Of a stretch of 64,000 nucleotides of DNA, positions 15,618 to 23,585 are shown piece by piece (position 1 is the first letter of the stretch; each line of letters opens with the position of its first letter). This stretch comes from Hyphomicrobiales bacterium. GTDB lineage: Bacteria; Pseudomonadota; Alphaproteobacteria; Rhizobiales; Beijerinckiaceae. The stretch is from the NCBI GenBank assembly GCA_900470095.1, contig UBZM01000005.1, positions 199,583 to 263,582 of the forward strand, in the 5' to 3' direction. Position numbers and translations under genes: made by a program. Below the pieces are notes generated by a model. It was not told the DNA's origin. It saw only the letters and a list, made by a program, of their open reading frames with translations, and did not search any database.

Positions 15618-16739
15618 ATGGCCGAGATCCGGGTCGATAATCTGGTGAAACGGTTCGGCGCCTTCATGGCGGTGCGCGATACCAGTTTCACGGTCGAGAA
15701 CGGCGATTTCTTCTGCCTGCTGGGTCCCTCCGGCTGCGGCAAGACCACGACGTTGCGCATGGTTGCGGGGTTGGAGCTGCCATCCTCCGGCAGCATCCAG
15801 CTCGACGGTGAGGACGTCACCTTCAAGCGGGCGCGCGAACGCGACATCGCGATGGTGTTCCAGCTCTTTGCGCTCTACCCGCATATGAACGTGCGCAAGA
15901 ACATCAGTTTTCCGCTGGTCTCGATGGGCGTGCCCAGGGACGAGACGAGACGGCGCGTCGAGGAAGCGGCGCGCGTGCTGCGCATCGAGCATCTGCTCGA
16001 CAAATCGATCTCCGGTCTGTCCGGCGGCGACCGGCAGCGGGTCGCACTCGGACGCGCCATCGTGCGCGAACCGAAGGCCTTCATGATGGACGAGCCGCTG
16101 GGCGCGCTCGACGCCGAATTCCGCCATCTGATGTGCGGCGAGCTGCGCGCGCTGCACGACCGGCTGAAGGCGACGACGGTCTATGTCACCCATGACCAAC
16201 TCGAGGCCATGTCGATGGCCGACAAGATCGCGGTGATGAATGATGGCGTGATCGAGCAGCTCGGCTCGCCACAGGAGATTTATGACCGGCCGAATTCGAT
16301 GTTCGTCGGGGATTTCATCGGCTCGCCCGCGATGAACTTCATCCATTTCGACGGCGCAGCGATTGCGGGTTCGACCTCGGTCAGCATCGATGCAGCCTGC
16401 GTGACCCTGCCGGAACTGCGCGAGAGCCATGCACCCGGGCCGCTGGCGCTGGGGGTGCGGCCCGAGCAGATCGTCATCGGCGATCCCGGCCGGCAGGGCA
16501 GCGCCCTTCCGGGCGAGATTTTTGGCACCGAATATCTCGGCACGACCCAGATCGTGACGGTCGCCACCCCGCGCGGCAAGCTCAAGGCGCGCTTGCCCGC
16601 CCATCTGCCAGTGGCAGCCGGCGACCGCGTCAGTCTGTCGTTCAGGCCGGAGCGGCTGTCGCTGTTCGATGCGGCGACGGGAAAGGCGATCCGCTCCGCC
16701 TTGCATGAGGCCAGCACGACGAGGCGCACCCATGGCTGA
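15618..16739 (+). CDS. ABC transporter ATP-binding protein, UgpC/MalK type (first of two)
   Basis: The 373-residue protein has Walker A GPSGCGKTTT, signature LSGGDRQRV (Asp where Gln is usual), Walker B AFMMDEPLGALD, the switch His in VYVTHDQ, and a C-terminal regulatory OB domain (about 240-350). Paired with the next, different ATPase, it resembles the GlpS/GlpT pair of rhizobial glycerol importers, which are believed to act as a heterodimer. It overlaps the next gene by eight bases. Confidence 0.9.
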   Translation: MAEIRVDNLVKRFGAFMAVRDTSFTVENGDFFCLLGPSGCGKTTTLRMVAGLELPSSGSIQLDGEDVTFKRARERDIAMVFQLFALYPHMNVRKNISFPLVSMGVPRDETRRRVEEAARVLRIEHLLDKSISGLSGGDRQRVALGRAIVREPKAFMMDEPLGALDAEFRHLMCGELRALHDRLKATTVYVTHDQLEAMSMADKIAVMNDGVIEQLGSPQEIYDRPNSMFVGDFIGSPAMNFIHFDGAAIAGSTSVSIDAACVTLPELRESHAPGPLALGVRPEQIVIGDPGRQGSALPGEIFGTEYLGTTQIVTVATPRGKLKARLPAHLPVAAGDRVSLSFRPERLSLFDAATGKAIRSALHEASTTRRTHG

Positions 16740-17745
16740 GGTCACGCTGACTCAGGTCTCGAAGCGGTTCGGCGCGGTGCAGGCCGCGAGCGATCTGTCG
16801 CTCACCATCGCCGATGGCGAGTTCGTCGTGCTGCTGGGGCCGACGGGCGCGGGCAAGACGACAGCCTTGCGCCTCATTGCCGGGCTGGAGGCCCCGGATG
16901 ACGGCCGCATCTTCATCGGCGGCGCCGATGTCACGGCGCTGCCGCCGGCCGCGCGCGACGTCACCTTCGTGTTCCAGCAATATTCGCTCTATCCGCATCT
17001 GAGCGTCTTCGACAATCTCGCCTTCCCCTTGCGTTCGCCGACACGGCGCACGCCCGAGGACGAGATCCGGCGCGCGGTCGGCCATGTCGCAAAGCTCCTC
17101 AAGATCGAGGACAAGCTGCAGAACCGCGCGACGCAGCTCTCCGGCGGCCAGATGCAGCGCGTCGCGATCGGCCGTGCTTTGGTGCGCAGCCCGTCGATCT
17201 ATTTGATGGATGAGCCGCTCTCCTCGCTCGATGCCAAGCTGCGCGCGGAATTGCGCATCGAGTTGAAGCATATCCAGCAGGATCTGGGCGCGACCATCCT
17301 CTACGTCACGCATGACCAGACCGAAGCGATGACGCTGGCCTCTCGCATCGGCGTGATCAACCAGGGCCGCCTCGTGCAGATCGGAACGCCGCGCAGCATC
17401 TATGAGGACCCGACCGACATCTATGTCGCGACCCGCCTCGGCAGCCCCGGCATCAATCTGTTGCCGCGCGCGCTCTTCCCCGATCTGGAGGCGCCGGCGA
17501 GCACGACCACGATCGGCGTGCGCACCGAACATCTCGCCATCGCCAAGGCGGGGAATGGTGCGGTGACGGGCAAGGTCAACTGGATCGAGCGGCTCGGCGA
17601 CCAGAACCACCTGCATATCGCGGTGAACCAGCAGCAAATCGTCAGCCTGGTCGATCCCGATGAAGGCCTGGATGTTAGCGACGAGGTGAGCGTGAGCCTG
17701 CTCAAGCCGCTGTTCTTCGATGCCGACGGCCAGCGGGTGAGGTGA
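16732..17745 (+). CDS. ABC transporter ATP-binding protein, UgpC/MalK type (second of two)
   Basis: The 337-residue protein has Walker A GPTGAGKTTA, signature LSGGQMQRV, Walker B IYLMDEPLSSLD and switch region LYVTHDQTEAM, followed by a C-terminal TOBE/OB domain. The ATG at 16732 lies inside the end of the first ATPase gene; an earlier ATG at 16669 would give an unsupported extension. The two ATPases differ in the signature motif, suggesting a heterodimeric motor. The dhaL gene starts four bases downstream, tying transport to dihydroxyacetone phosphorylation. Confidence 0.9.
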   Translation: MAEVTLTQVSKRFGAVQAASDLSLTIADGEFVVLLGPTGAGKTTALRLIAGLEAPDDGRIFIGGADVTALPPAARDVTFVFQQYSLYPHLSVFDNLAFPLRSPTRRTPEDEIRRAVGHVAKLLKIEDKLQNRATQLSGGQMQRVAIGRALVRSPSIYLMDEPLSSLDAKLRAELRIELKHIQQDLGATILYVTHDQTEAMTLASRIGVINQGRLVQIGTPRSIYEDPTDIYVATRLGSPGINLLPRALFPDLEAPASTTTIGVRTEHLAIAKAGNGAVTGKVNWIERLGDQNHLHIAVNQQQIVSLVDPDEGLDVSDEVSVSLLKPLFFDADGQRVR

Positions 17746-17748
17746 GCC

Positions 17749-18351
17749 ATGGATGACGCGTTGAAGAAGAAGCTGATCGAGGCCATGACCGGGGCGATCG
17801 TGAGCCATACCGATGAACTGACGGCGCTCGACCAGGCCATCGGCGACGGTGACCACGGCCTGAATATGAAGCGCGGTTTCGAAGCCGTGCTGGCGGACAT
17901 GGGACCGATCTCGGCAAAGCCCTTGCCCGACGCCCTGCAGGCAATCGGCACGACATTGGTGATGAAGGTCGGTGGCGCGTCGGGCCCGCTCTACGGCACA
18001 CTGTTCATGGCGCTCGGCAAGGAGCTGCCGCCGGAACCGACGGTCACGGATCTGGCGCGGGCGCTGGCCGCGGCGATCGAAGCCGTGAAGGCGCGCGGCA
18101 AGTCCGATCTCGGCCAGAAGACCATGCTCGACGTGCTGGCGCCGCTCCAGGTCGCACTCGCCCATGGCGGCACCGACCTCACGAAGCGCCTTCCCGAGGT
18201 CGTGAAGGATGCGGCCGAGGCGACGGTGCCGCTCAGGGCCATTCGCGGACGCGCCTCGTTTCTGGGCGAACGTTCGGTCGGCCATATGGACCCAGGGGCA
18301 CGCTCATCGGCGCTGCTCGCCACCGCAATCTGCAACACCATCGGAGCTTGA
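17749..18351 (+). CDS. dhaL: Dihydroxyacetone kinase subunit DhaL (ADP-binding)
   Basis: The 200-residue protein contains the nucleotide/magnesium-binding motif AIGDGDHGLNM (residues 30-40) and the later motifs GGASGPLYGTLF and DLGQKTMLDVL, diagnostic of DhaL. In PTS-dependent kinases DhaL holds a permanently bound ADP that is re-phosphorylated by DhaM, and passes the phosphate to dihydroxyacetone bound on DhaK. The gene sits four bases after the second ABC ATPase and five bases before dhaM. The presence of DhaM, HPr and enzyme I argues for the PEP-dependent rather than ATP-dependent type. Confidence 0.93.
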   Translation: MDDALKKKLIEAMTGAIVSHTDELTALDQAIGDGDHGLNMKRGFEAVLADMGPISAKPLPDALQAIGTTLVMKVGGASGPLYGTLFMALGKELPPEPTVTDLARALAAAIEAVKARGKSDLGQKTMLDVLAPLQVALAHGGTDLTKRLPEVVKDAAEATVPLRAIRGRASFLGERSVGHMDPGARSSALLATAICNTIGA

Positions 18352-18355
18352 AAGC

Positions 18356-18754
18356 ATGCCAGCCAGCAAGAATGTCGGCATCGTCATCGTGTCGCACTCG
18401 GCCAAGGTCGCCGAAGGCGCCGCCGACATGGTCCGCCAGATGGTCGGCGACAATGTCCCGCTCGCCGCGGCCGGGGGGAATGCCGAAGGCGGCCTCGGCA
18501 CTGATGTCGCCGCCATCATGGCAGCGATCGACAAGGCATGGTCGGAAGCGGGCGTCGCCATCCTGGTCGATCTCGGCGGGGCCGAGACCAATAGCGAGAT
18601 GGCGGTGGAAATGATGCCGGAGGAGCGGCGGGAGCGCATCGTCATCTGTAATGCACCGATTGTGGAAGGCGCCGTGATGGCCGCGACCGAAGCGTCCGGC
18701 GGTTCGCCGCTGGCGGTCGTGCAGGCGACCGCCGAGGAACTCATGTCGGCATGA
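18356..18754 (+). CDS. dhaM: DhaM-type EIIA component, phospho-donor to DhaL
   Basis: The 132-residue protein is a stand-alone mannose-family EIIA domain. It begins with NVGIVIVSHSAKVAEGAADM, in which His14 is the expected phosphorylated residue, and has AAAGGNAEGGLGTD, matching DhaM. It would take phosphate from HPr and hand it to DhaL-ADP. In E. coli DhaM this domain is fused to HPr and an enzyme I-like part; here the same modules follow as separate genes in the same order. Its stop overlaps an ATG (18751) that could start an extended HPr. Confidence 0.92.
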   Translation: MPASKNVGIVIVSHSAKVAEGAADMVRQMVGDNVPLAAAGGNAEGGLGTDVAAIMAAIDKAWSEAGVAILVDLGGAETNSEMAVEMMPEERRERIVICNAPIVEGAVMAATEASGGSPLAVVQATAEELMSA

Positions 18755-18807
18755 ACGAGATGTCGGCCAATGGTAGCCAGAGGCAAGGTAGCGAGAGGAA
18801 TCAAGGG

Positions 18808-19086
18808 ATGCAGGAGGTGACGGCCAGCGCCCTGCTCACCAACAAGATCGGGCTTCATGCCCGGCCGTCGGTGAAGCTCACCCAGACCGCCAAGCGCTTC
18901 GGCTCGCGTATCGAGGTCGCCACCAGCGCGGCCGGCCCGTGGACCGATGCCAAGAGCCCGGTGAAGATCATGCGCGTCAAGGCGGCCAAAGGCGAAGTGC
19001 TGCATTTCAAGGCCAGCGGCGAAGATGCGTCCGCGGCGCTCGCCGCGCTCGTCGATATCGTCGCCCGCAAGTTCGATGAGGAGTGA
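18808..19086 (+). CDS. HPr family phosphocarrier protein
   Basis: The 92-residue protein has the HPr active-site motif GLHARPSVKL with His17 (equivalent of HPr His15). It accepts phosphate from enzyme I and donates it to the DhaM EIIA domain. The start at 18808 has GAGAGGA eight bases upstream and gives the normal HPr length. An earlier ATG at 18751, overlapping the dhaM stop, would add 19 low-complexity residues and has a weaker ribosome site; translation from there cannot be excluded. The helix-1 and Ser46-like region (DAKSPVKIMRV) is degenerate, so HPr-kinase control is unclear. Confidence 0.9.
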   Translation: MQEVTASALLTNKIGLHARPSVKLTQTAKRFGSRIEVATSAAGPWTDAKSPVKIMRVKAAKGEVLHFKASGEDASAALAALVDIVARKFDEE

Positions 19087-19092
19087 GGCGTG

Positions 19093-20697
19093 ATGGAACG
19101 CCGCCTTTCCGGCCTCGCCGCATCGACCGGGCTCGCCTTCGGCCCGGCGGTGGCCTTTCGCGCCGTCGGCGAGATGCGGCGCGAGACGGGCCCGGTCGCA
19201 AGCGAGCGCCAGGCCCTGGCGGATGCCGTTGCCGCGTCGCTCCAGGCCGTCACGGATTTGGCGGCCAGCCTTCACGGCGAGGCTGCCGATATCGTGGGCT
19301 TCCAGGTAGCGCTGCTCGAGGACGACGCCCTGACCGAGGGCGCCTATGAATCAATCGCGCGCGGCGTGCCGGCCGACGCGGCTTGGCGACAGGCGCTGGC
19401 GGACGAGATCGCCGGCTATGAGGCGGCCGATGACGCCTATTTCCGCGCCCGCGCCGCTGATCTGGCCGATATCCGGGACCGGGTTCTGCGCCAGCTTTTC
19501 GGCTTGCCCGAACTGGCGGATGCGCCGCCCGGCGCCGTCATCCTGGCGCAGGACCTGCCGCCCTCCGCCTTCCTCGGCATCGATTGGTCGCAAGGCGGCG
19601 GCATCGTGCTCGGGGCCGGCAGCCCGACCAGCCATGTCGCCATGCTGGCGCGCGGGCGTGGCGTGCCGATGGTGGTCGGCATCGGCTCCGACTGGGAGGC
19701 GGTCTCGGGGACGGTCGTCGTCGACGGCATGGCAGGCCTCGTCCTGACCGGCCCGTCGCGCGCGAGCATCGATGCGGCGCGGCGGCGGGCTGACGAGCTC
19801 GGCCAGGTGCGGAGCCAGGCGGAAACCCGCAAGCGCGAGCCTGCGCTGACCCGCGACGGGACCCCGATCGCCGTGCTGGTCAATGTCGCGGGGATGGCCG
19901 ATGTCGCCGGCTTCCTGGTCGAGGCCTGCGACGGCATCGGCCTGACCCGCACGGAGTTTCTGGTCGAGCAGGCCTTGCAGGATGAGGCGCACCAGTTCGA
20001 GGCCTATGCCGCCTTGCTGCGCTGGGCTGCCGGCCGACCGGTGACGATCCGCACGCTCGATGCTGGCGGCGACAAGCCCATCGCCGGCTACACGATCGAT
20101 GGCGAGACGAATCCCTTTCTCGGCCTGCGTGGCATCAGGCTGTCGCTGCGCCATCCCGAGATCTTCCGTGTACAATTGCGCGCCTTGGCCCGGGCGGCGA
20201 GCCTCGGTCCGCTCAAGGTCATGCTGCCCATGGTCACCGTAGCGCGCGAACTGGAACAGGCGAGGGGGCTGCTGGACAGCGTTCTGGGGGAACTCGCGGC
20301 GGAAGGCGTGCCGCATGCAGCGCCTGCGCTCGGCATCATGGTCGAGGTCCCGGCCGCCGCCATGGCGGTCGCGAGTTTCGATGCCGCCTTTTTCTCGATC
20401 GGCTCCAACGATCTGACGCAATACGCGACCGCCGCCGCGCGCGATGGCTCGGAGGTCGCGGCCTATGCCGACGTGCTGCATCCCGGCGTGCTCGCGATGA
20501 TCGCCCATGTCGCGCGCCATGGGGTGGAGCGTGGTCGGGAGGTCAGTCTCTGCGGTGACGCGGGAGGCGATCCGCGCGCCATCGCCGCCTTGCTGCGGGC
20601 CGGAATCCGGGCCGTATCGGTCTCCCCCGGGCTGCTGGCGCTGGCGAAGGACGCGATCCGCGCGGTCGATCTCTCGCAGCCAGGGGTGGACGCATGA
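19093..20697 (+). CDS. PTS enzyme I (phosphoenolpyruvate-protein phosphotransferase)
   Basis: The 534-residue protein carries all enzyme I motifs: the phospho-histidine segment GSPTSHVAMLARGRGVP (His181), DGIGLTRTEFL, RTLDAGGDKP, the PEP-binding IMVEVPAAA, GSNDLTQYA and CGDAGGDP. It uses PEP to phosphorylate HPr in the cytosol. It is a full-length enzyme, unlike the truncated EI-like module at the end of E. coli DhaM. A GTG at 19090 directly before the ATG is an alternative start. It overlaps the following HTH gene by four bases. No sugar-permease EII gene is seen, so its job here is to feed DhaKLM. Confidence 0.93.
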   Translation: MERRLSGLAASTGLAFGPAVAFRAVGEMRRETGPVASERQALADAVAASLQAVTDLAASLHGEAADIVGFQVALLEDDALTEGAYESIARGVPADAAWRQALADEIAGYEAADDAYFRARAADLADIRDRVLRQLFGLPELADAPPGAVILAQDLPPSAFLGIDWSQGGGIVLGAGSPTSHVAMLARGRGVPMVVGIGSDWEAVSGTVVVDGMAGLVLTGPSRASIDAARRRADELGQVRSQAETRKREPALTRDGTPIAVLVNVAGMADVAGFLVEACDGIGLTRTEFLVEQALQDEAHQFEAYAALLRWAAGRPVTIRTLDAGGDKPIAGYTIDGETNPFLGLRGIRLSLRHPEIFRVQLRALARAASLGPLKVMLPMVTVARELEQARGLLDSVLGELAAEGVPHAAPALGIMVEVPAAAMAVASFDAAFFSIGSNDLTQYATAAARDGSEVAAYADVLHPGVLAMIAHVARHGVERGREVSLCGDAGGDPRAIAALLRAGIRAVSVSPGLLALAKDAIRAVDLSQPGVDA

Positions 20698-21152
20698 GCA
20701 GCTCCGAAACCCTTGCCAGCGAGCCTTCGCCCCTGGCCGGGTACAAGGCGATCCTGCGGGCGGTCATCGAGAACCGCCCCTCCGGCACACGGCAGCGGCT
20801 GGCGGAAGCCCTCGGCAAGAACCGCAGCTTCATCTCGCAGATCGTCAACCCGGCCTATGTCACGCCCGTGCCGGTCCAGCATCTGGAGACGATCTTCCAT
20901 GTCTGCCATTTCGCGCCGCCGGAACGCGAGGCCTTCCTCGCCGCCTATCGGGCCGCCCATCCCGGGCGCTTGGAGGTGGTCGACACCGCCCGGCCGATGC
21001 GCCGGCTGGTGGTCGAATTGCCGGATTTCGGCAGTGCCGACCTGAATGCCCGGGCCGACCATATCGTGCTGGGGGTGGCGCGCGGCCTGGTCTCGCTGAT
21101 CCCGGCCGGGGCCGATGACGATGAAGCCGAGATGCGGGGGGAGAGCCCATGA
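20694..21152 (+). CDS. Small helix-turn-helix protein within the dihydroxyacetone kinase operon
   Basis: The 152-residue protein has a lambda-repressor-like helix-turn-helix at about residues 32-52 (RQRLAEALGKNRSFISQIVN), a helical middle (EREAFLAAYRAAHPG) and a C-terminal region, LVVELPDFG then DHIVLGVARGLVSLIPAG, with no recognised domain. It overlaps the enzyme I gene and dhaK by ATGA on both sides, so it is made together with the kinase. It may be a transcriptional regulator of the operon that reads the phosphorelay state or binds DhaK/DhaL; that is inference. I cannot name a family. Confidence 0.8.
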   Translation: MSSSETLASEPSPLAGYKAILRAVIENRPSGTRQRLAEALGKNRSFISQIVNPAYVTPVPVQHLETIFHVCHFAPPEREAFLAAYRAAHPGRLEVVDTARPMRRLVVELPDFGSADLNARADHIVLGVARGLVSLIPAGADDDEAEMRGESP

Positions 21153-22135
21153 AGAAGCTGATCAACGCGGTCGACAGCATCCTGTCGGAGAGCCTCCAGG
21201 GACTTGCCGCCATCCATGGCGATATCCTGGTGCTCGGCGACGAAGAGAAGTTCGTTCGGCGCAAGGCGCTGACGCCCGACAAGGTCGCGCTGATCTCGGG
21301 CGGGGGCTCAGGCCATGAACCCCTGCATGCCGGCTTCGTCGGCACCGGCATGCTCGATGCCGCCTGCCCGGGCCAGGTCTTCACCTCACCGACGCCCGAC
21401 CAGATGCTCGCCGCCGTCAATGCCGTCGCCACGGCGGCGGGCTCGCTCTTCATCGTCAAGAACTATGAAGGCGACGTGATGAATTTCGAGATGGCGGCCG
21501 AGATGGCCGAAACCCCGGTCGCGACCGTCATCACCGATGACGACGTCGCGGTCCCGGCCTCGACCTATTCCACCGGCAGGCGTGGTGTTGCCGGCACGCT
21601 GATCGTCGAGAAGATGGTCGGCGCCGCCGCCGAGCAGGGTCGCGAGCTGAATGCGCTGAAATCTCTGGGCGACGAGGTCAACCGGCGCACCCGCTCGATG
21701 GGCGTGGCGCTGACCTCCTGCACCGTGCCCGCAGCCGGCAAGCCGACCTTCACGCTCGCCGAGGACGAGATGGAGATGGGCGTCGGCATCCACGGCGAGC
21801 CGGGCCGGCGGCGCGTGAAGCTGGCAACGGCGGACGCAATCGCCGACGAGATGATGGGCGCGATCCTCGACGATCTCGCCCTGAAGAGCGGCACGCCCTG
21901 CCTGCTGCTTGTCAACGGCTTCGGCGGGACGCCCGCCATGGAGCTTTTCCTGATGGCCAATGCGGCAAGACGCGTCATGGCAGGGCGCGGTCTCTCGATC
22001 GCCCGCGGGCTGGTCGGGTCCTACGTCACCTCTCTGGACATGGCGGGCTGTTCGCTGACCGTGACGGCGCTGGACGACAGCCTGATCCAGCTCTGGGACG
22101 CGCCGGTCCATACGGCTGCGCTCCGCTGGGGGTAG
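21149..22135 (+). CDS. dhaK: Dihydroxyacetone kinase substrate-binding subunit DhaK
   Basis: The 328-residue protein has the DhaK motif GGGSGHEP (51-58) and His215 in GVGIHGEPG, the residue that binds dihydroxyacetone covalently as a hemiaminal in E. coli DhaK (His218). With DhaL and phospho-DhaM it makes dihydroxyacetone phosphate, which enters glycolysis. It is the last gene of the operon that begins at 12018. It starts with an ATGA overlap with the HTH gene. Its unusual position at the end, after dhaL, dhaM, HPr and enzyme I, differs from the dhaKLM order of E. coli. Confidence 0.94.
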   Translation: MKKLINAVDSILSESLQGLAAIHGDILVLGDEEKFVRRKALTPDKVALISGGGSGHEPLHAGFVGTGMLDAACPGQVFTSPTPDQMLAAVNAVATAAGSLFIVKNYEGDVMNFEMAAEMAETPVATVITDDDVAVPASTYSTGRRGVAGTLIVEKMVGAAAEQGRELNALKSLGDEVNRRTRSMGVALTSCTVPAAGKPTFTLAEDEMEMGVGIHGEPGRRRVKLATADAIADEMMGAILDDLALKSGTPCLLLVNGFGGTPAMELFLMANAARRVMAGRGLSIARGLVGSYVTSLDMAGCSLTVTALDDSLIQLWDAPVHTAALRWG

Positions 22136-22231
22136 GCGCCGTACCGTTCGCATGCCAGCCATCGGTGCGGGGCCTGATGTCTGGTTGCGGCGCACGGCCC
22201 GGCAGGCTGCCCAAGGCAACCCCGCCCCGGA

Positions 22232-23500
22232 TCAGATCTGGATGCCGTCCGGCAATCCGCCCAGTTCCTTGAGCGTGATCGGTCGCCCCTGCTTGACGCT
22301 GGCCATCGCGGCGGCGCCGCACAGCATCGACATGGCGCCGGCCAGCGCCCCGGCGCGTTGGCCGAGCGGATCCTTGAGGCCGGGGCGCAACAGCATGTCG
22401 CGCAGGCGGTCGTCGCCGCCGAAATGGCCGCCGCTCGCATGCGGCACGCGGATGCGCTCGGCCTTGCCGAAATTCCGCATCAGCATGATCTCGTCGTGGT
22501 CGGGCACCTCGAAGGCCTGGCGCTCGTACTGGCGGATCTCGATGCGGCCCTTGGTGCCGTTGAAGGCGAGATGGTGACCTTCGATCGGCATGAAGGTGTT
22601 GAGCGAGTAGGAGGCGATCACGCCGTTTTCGTAGCGCAGCATCGCCGTCATCGTGTCGGGGATGTCGATGTCCTCGCGATAGACGCAGCCATCGCGGAAA
22701 TAGCCGTCGACCTCGGCGGGCTCGTCATAGAGCGCCGTCAGCCAGGGGTCCTTGCGGATGTCGAGATAGAAGTCGCATGCGCCGGTATGCGCGCAGGTCT
22801 GACAGCGCTCGCCACGGAACGGGCCATTGCGGCCGTAATGGCGCTGCGTGCCGAAGGCCGAGACCTCGAGCGCAGTCGAGTCCAGATACCAGTTCAGCAG
22901 GTCGAAATGATGGGTCGACTTGTGCACGAACAGGCTGCCGGAGTTCTTTTCATAGGCGTGCCAGCGCCGGAAGTAGTCGGCCCCGTGCTTGGTATCGAGA
23001 TACCAGTGGAAATCGACCGAGGTGATGGTGCCGATGGCGTTCTCGAGCAGCAACTGCTTGATCCGGGCGGCGGTCGGCGCGAAGCGGTAGTTGAAGGTCA
23101 CGTCGATCTGCCGTCCGGTGCGGATCTCGGCCTCGAGGATGCGGCGGCATTTCTCCGGCGTCGTGGTCATCGGCTTTTCCGTGATGACCCGGCAGCCGGC
23201 TTCCAGCGCCTTGATGATGATGTCGTCATGGGTGTCGTCGCGGCTGCAGACGATGACGATCTCGGGCCTGGCCACGGCGAGCATCGTGTCGACATCGGTG
23301 TAGATCGGCGCATTGGTGCCGATCTCCTGGCGGGCATGGCTGGCGCGCAGTTCGTTGACGTCGCAGATCGCGACGAACTCGGTGCAATCGCGCCAGCCGG
23401 CAAGGAGCTCCCGCCCCCACATGCCGGCGCCGCGATGGCCGGTGCCGACCAGGGCCACGCGATGGCGTTCGTCACTCAAGGTCATCGCCGCATCCGTCAT
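22232..23500 (-). CDS. Gfo/Idh/MocA family oxidoreductase with cysteine cluster
   Basis: The 422-residue protein has an N-terminal Rossmann fold (VALVGTGHRGAGMWG, 15-29), the catalytic EKPM motif (Lys109) and a substrate domain with HKSTHHFD (193-200). An insertion has C-x2-C-x5-C (Cys233, 236, 242) and a later Cys272, which could bind zinc. Members oxidise or otherwise transform sugars, inositols and glycosides with NAD(P). It is convergent with dhaK and runs head-to-tail behind the GntR gene at 23586, so it probably belongs to the sugar pathway of the operon starting at 24742. A second ATG five codons in is also possible as start. Confidence 0.87.
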   Translation of the reverse strand: MTDAAMTLSDERHRVALVGTGHRGAGMWGRELLAGWRDCTEFVAICDVNELRASHARQEIGTNAPIYTDVDTMLAVARPEIVIVCSRDDTHDDIIIKALEAGCRVITEKPMTTTPEKCRRILEAEIRTGRQIDVTFNYRFAPTAARIKQLLLENAIGTITSVDFHWYLDTKHGADYFRRWHAYEKNSGSLFVHKSTHHFDLLNWYLDSTALEVSAFGTQRHYGRNGPFRGERCQTCAHTGACDFYLDIRKDPWLTALYDEPAEVDGYFRDGCVYREDIDIPDTMTAMLRYENGVIASYSLNTFMPIEGHHLAFNGTKGRIEIRQYERQAFEVPDHDEIMLMRNFGKAERIRVPHASGGHFGGDDRLRDMLLRPGLKDPLGQRAGALAGAMSMLCGAAAMASVKQGRPITLKELGGLPDGIQI

Positions 23501-23585
23501 GTCTGCATTTCCTCGTCAGTCTCTTGTTGTTTGAAACCTCCGGATCATCGCGCCGGGCTTGAGCGCCGGCTGCAATGGCCGGCCG

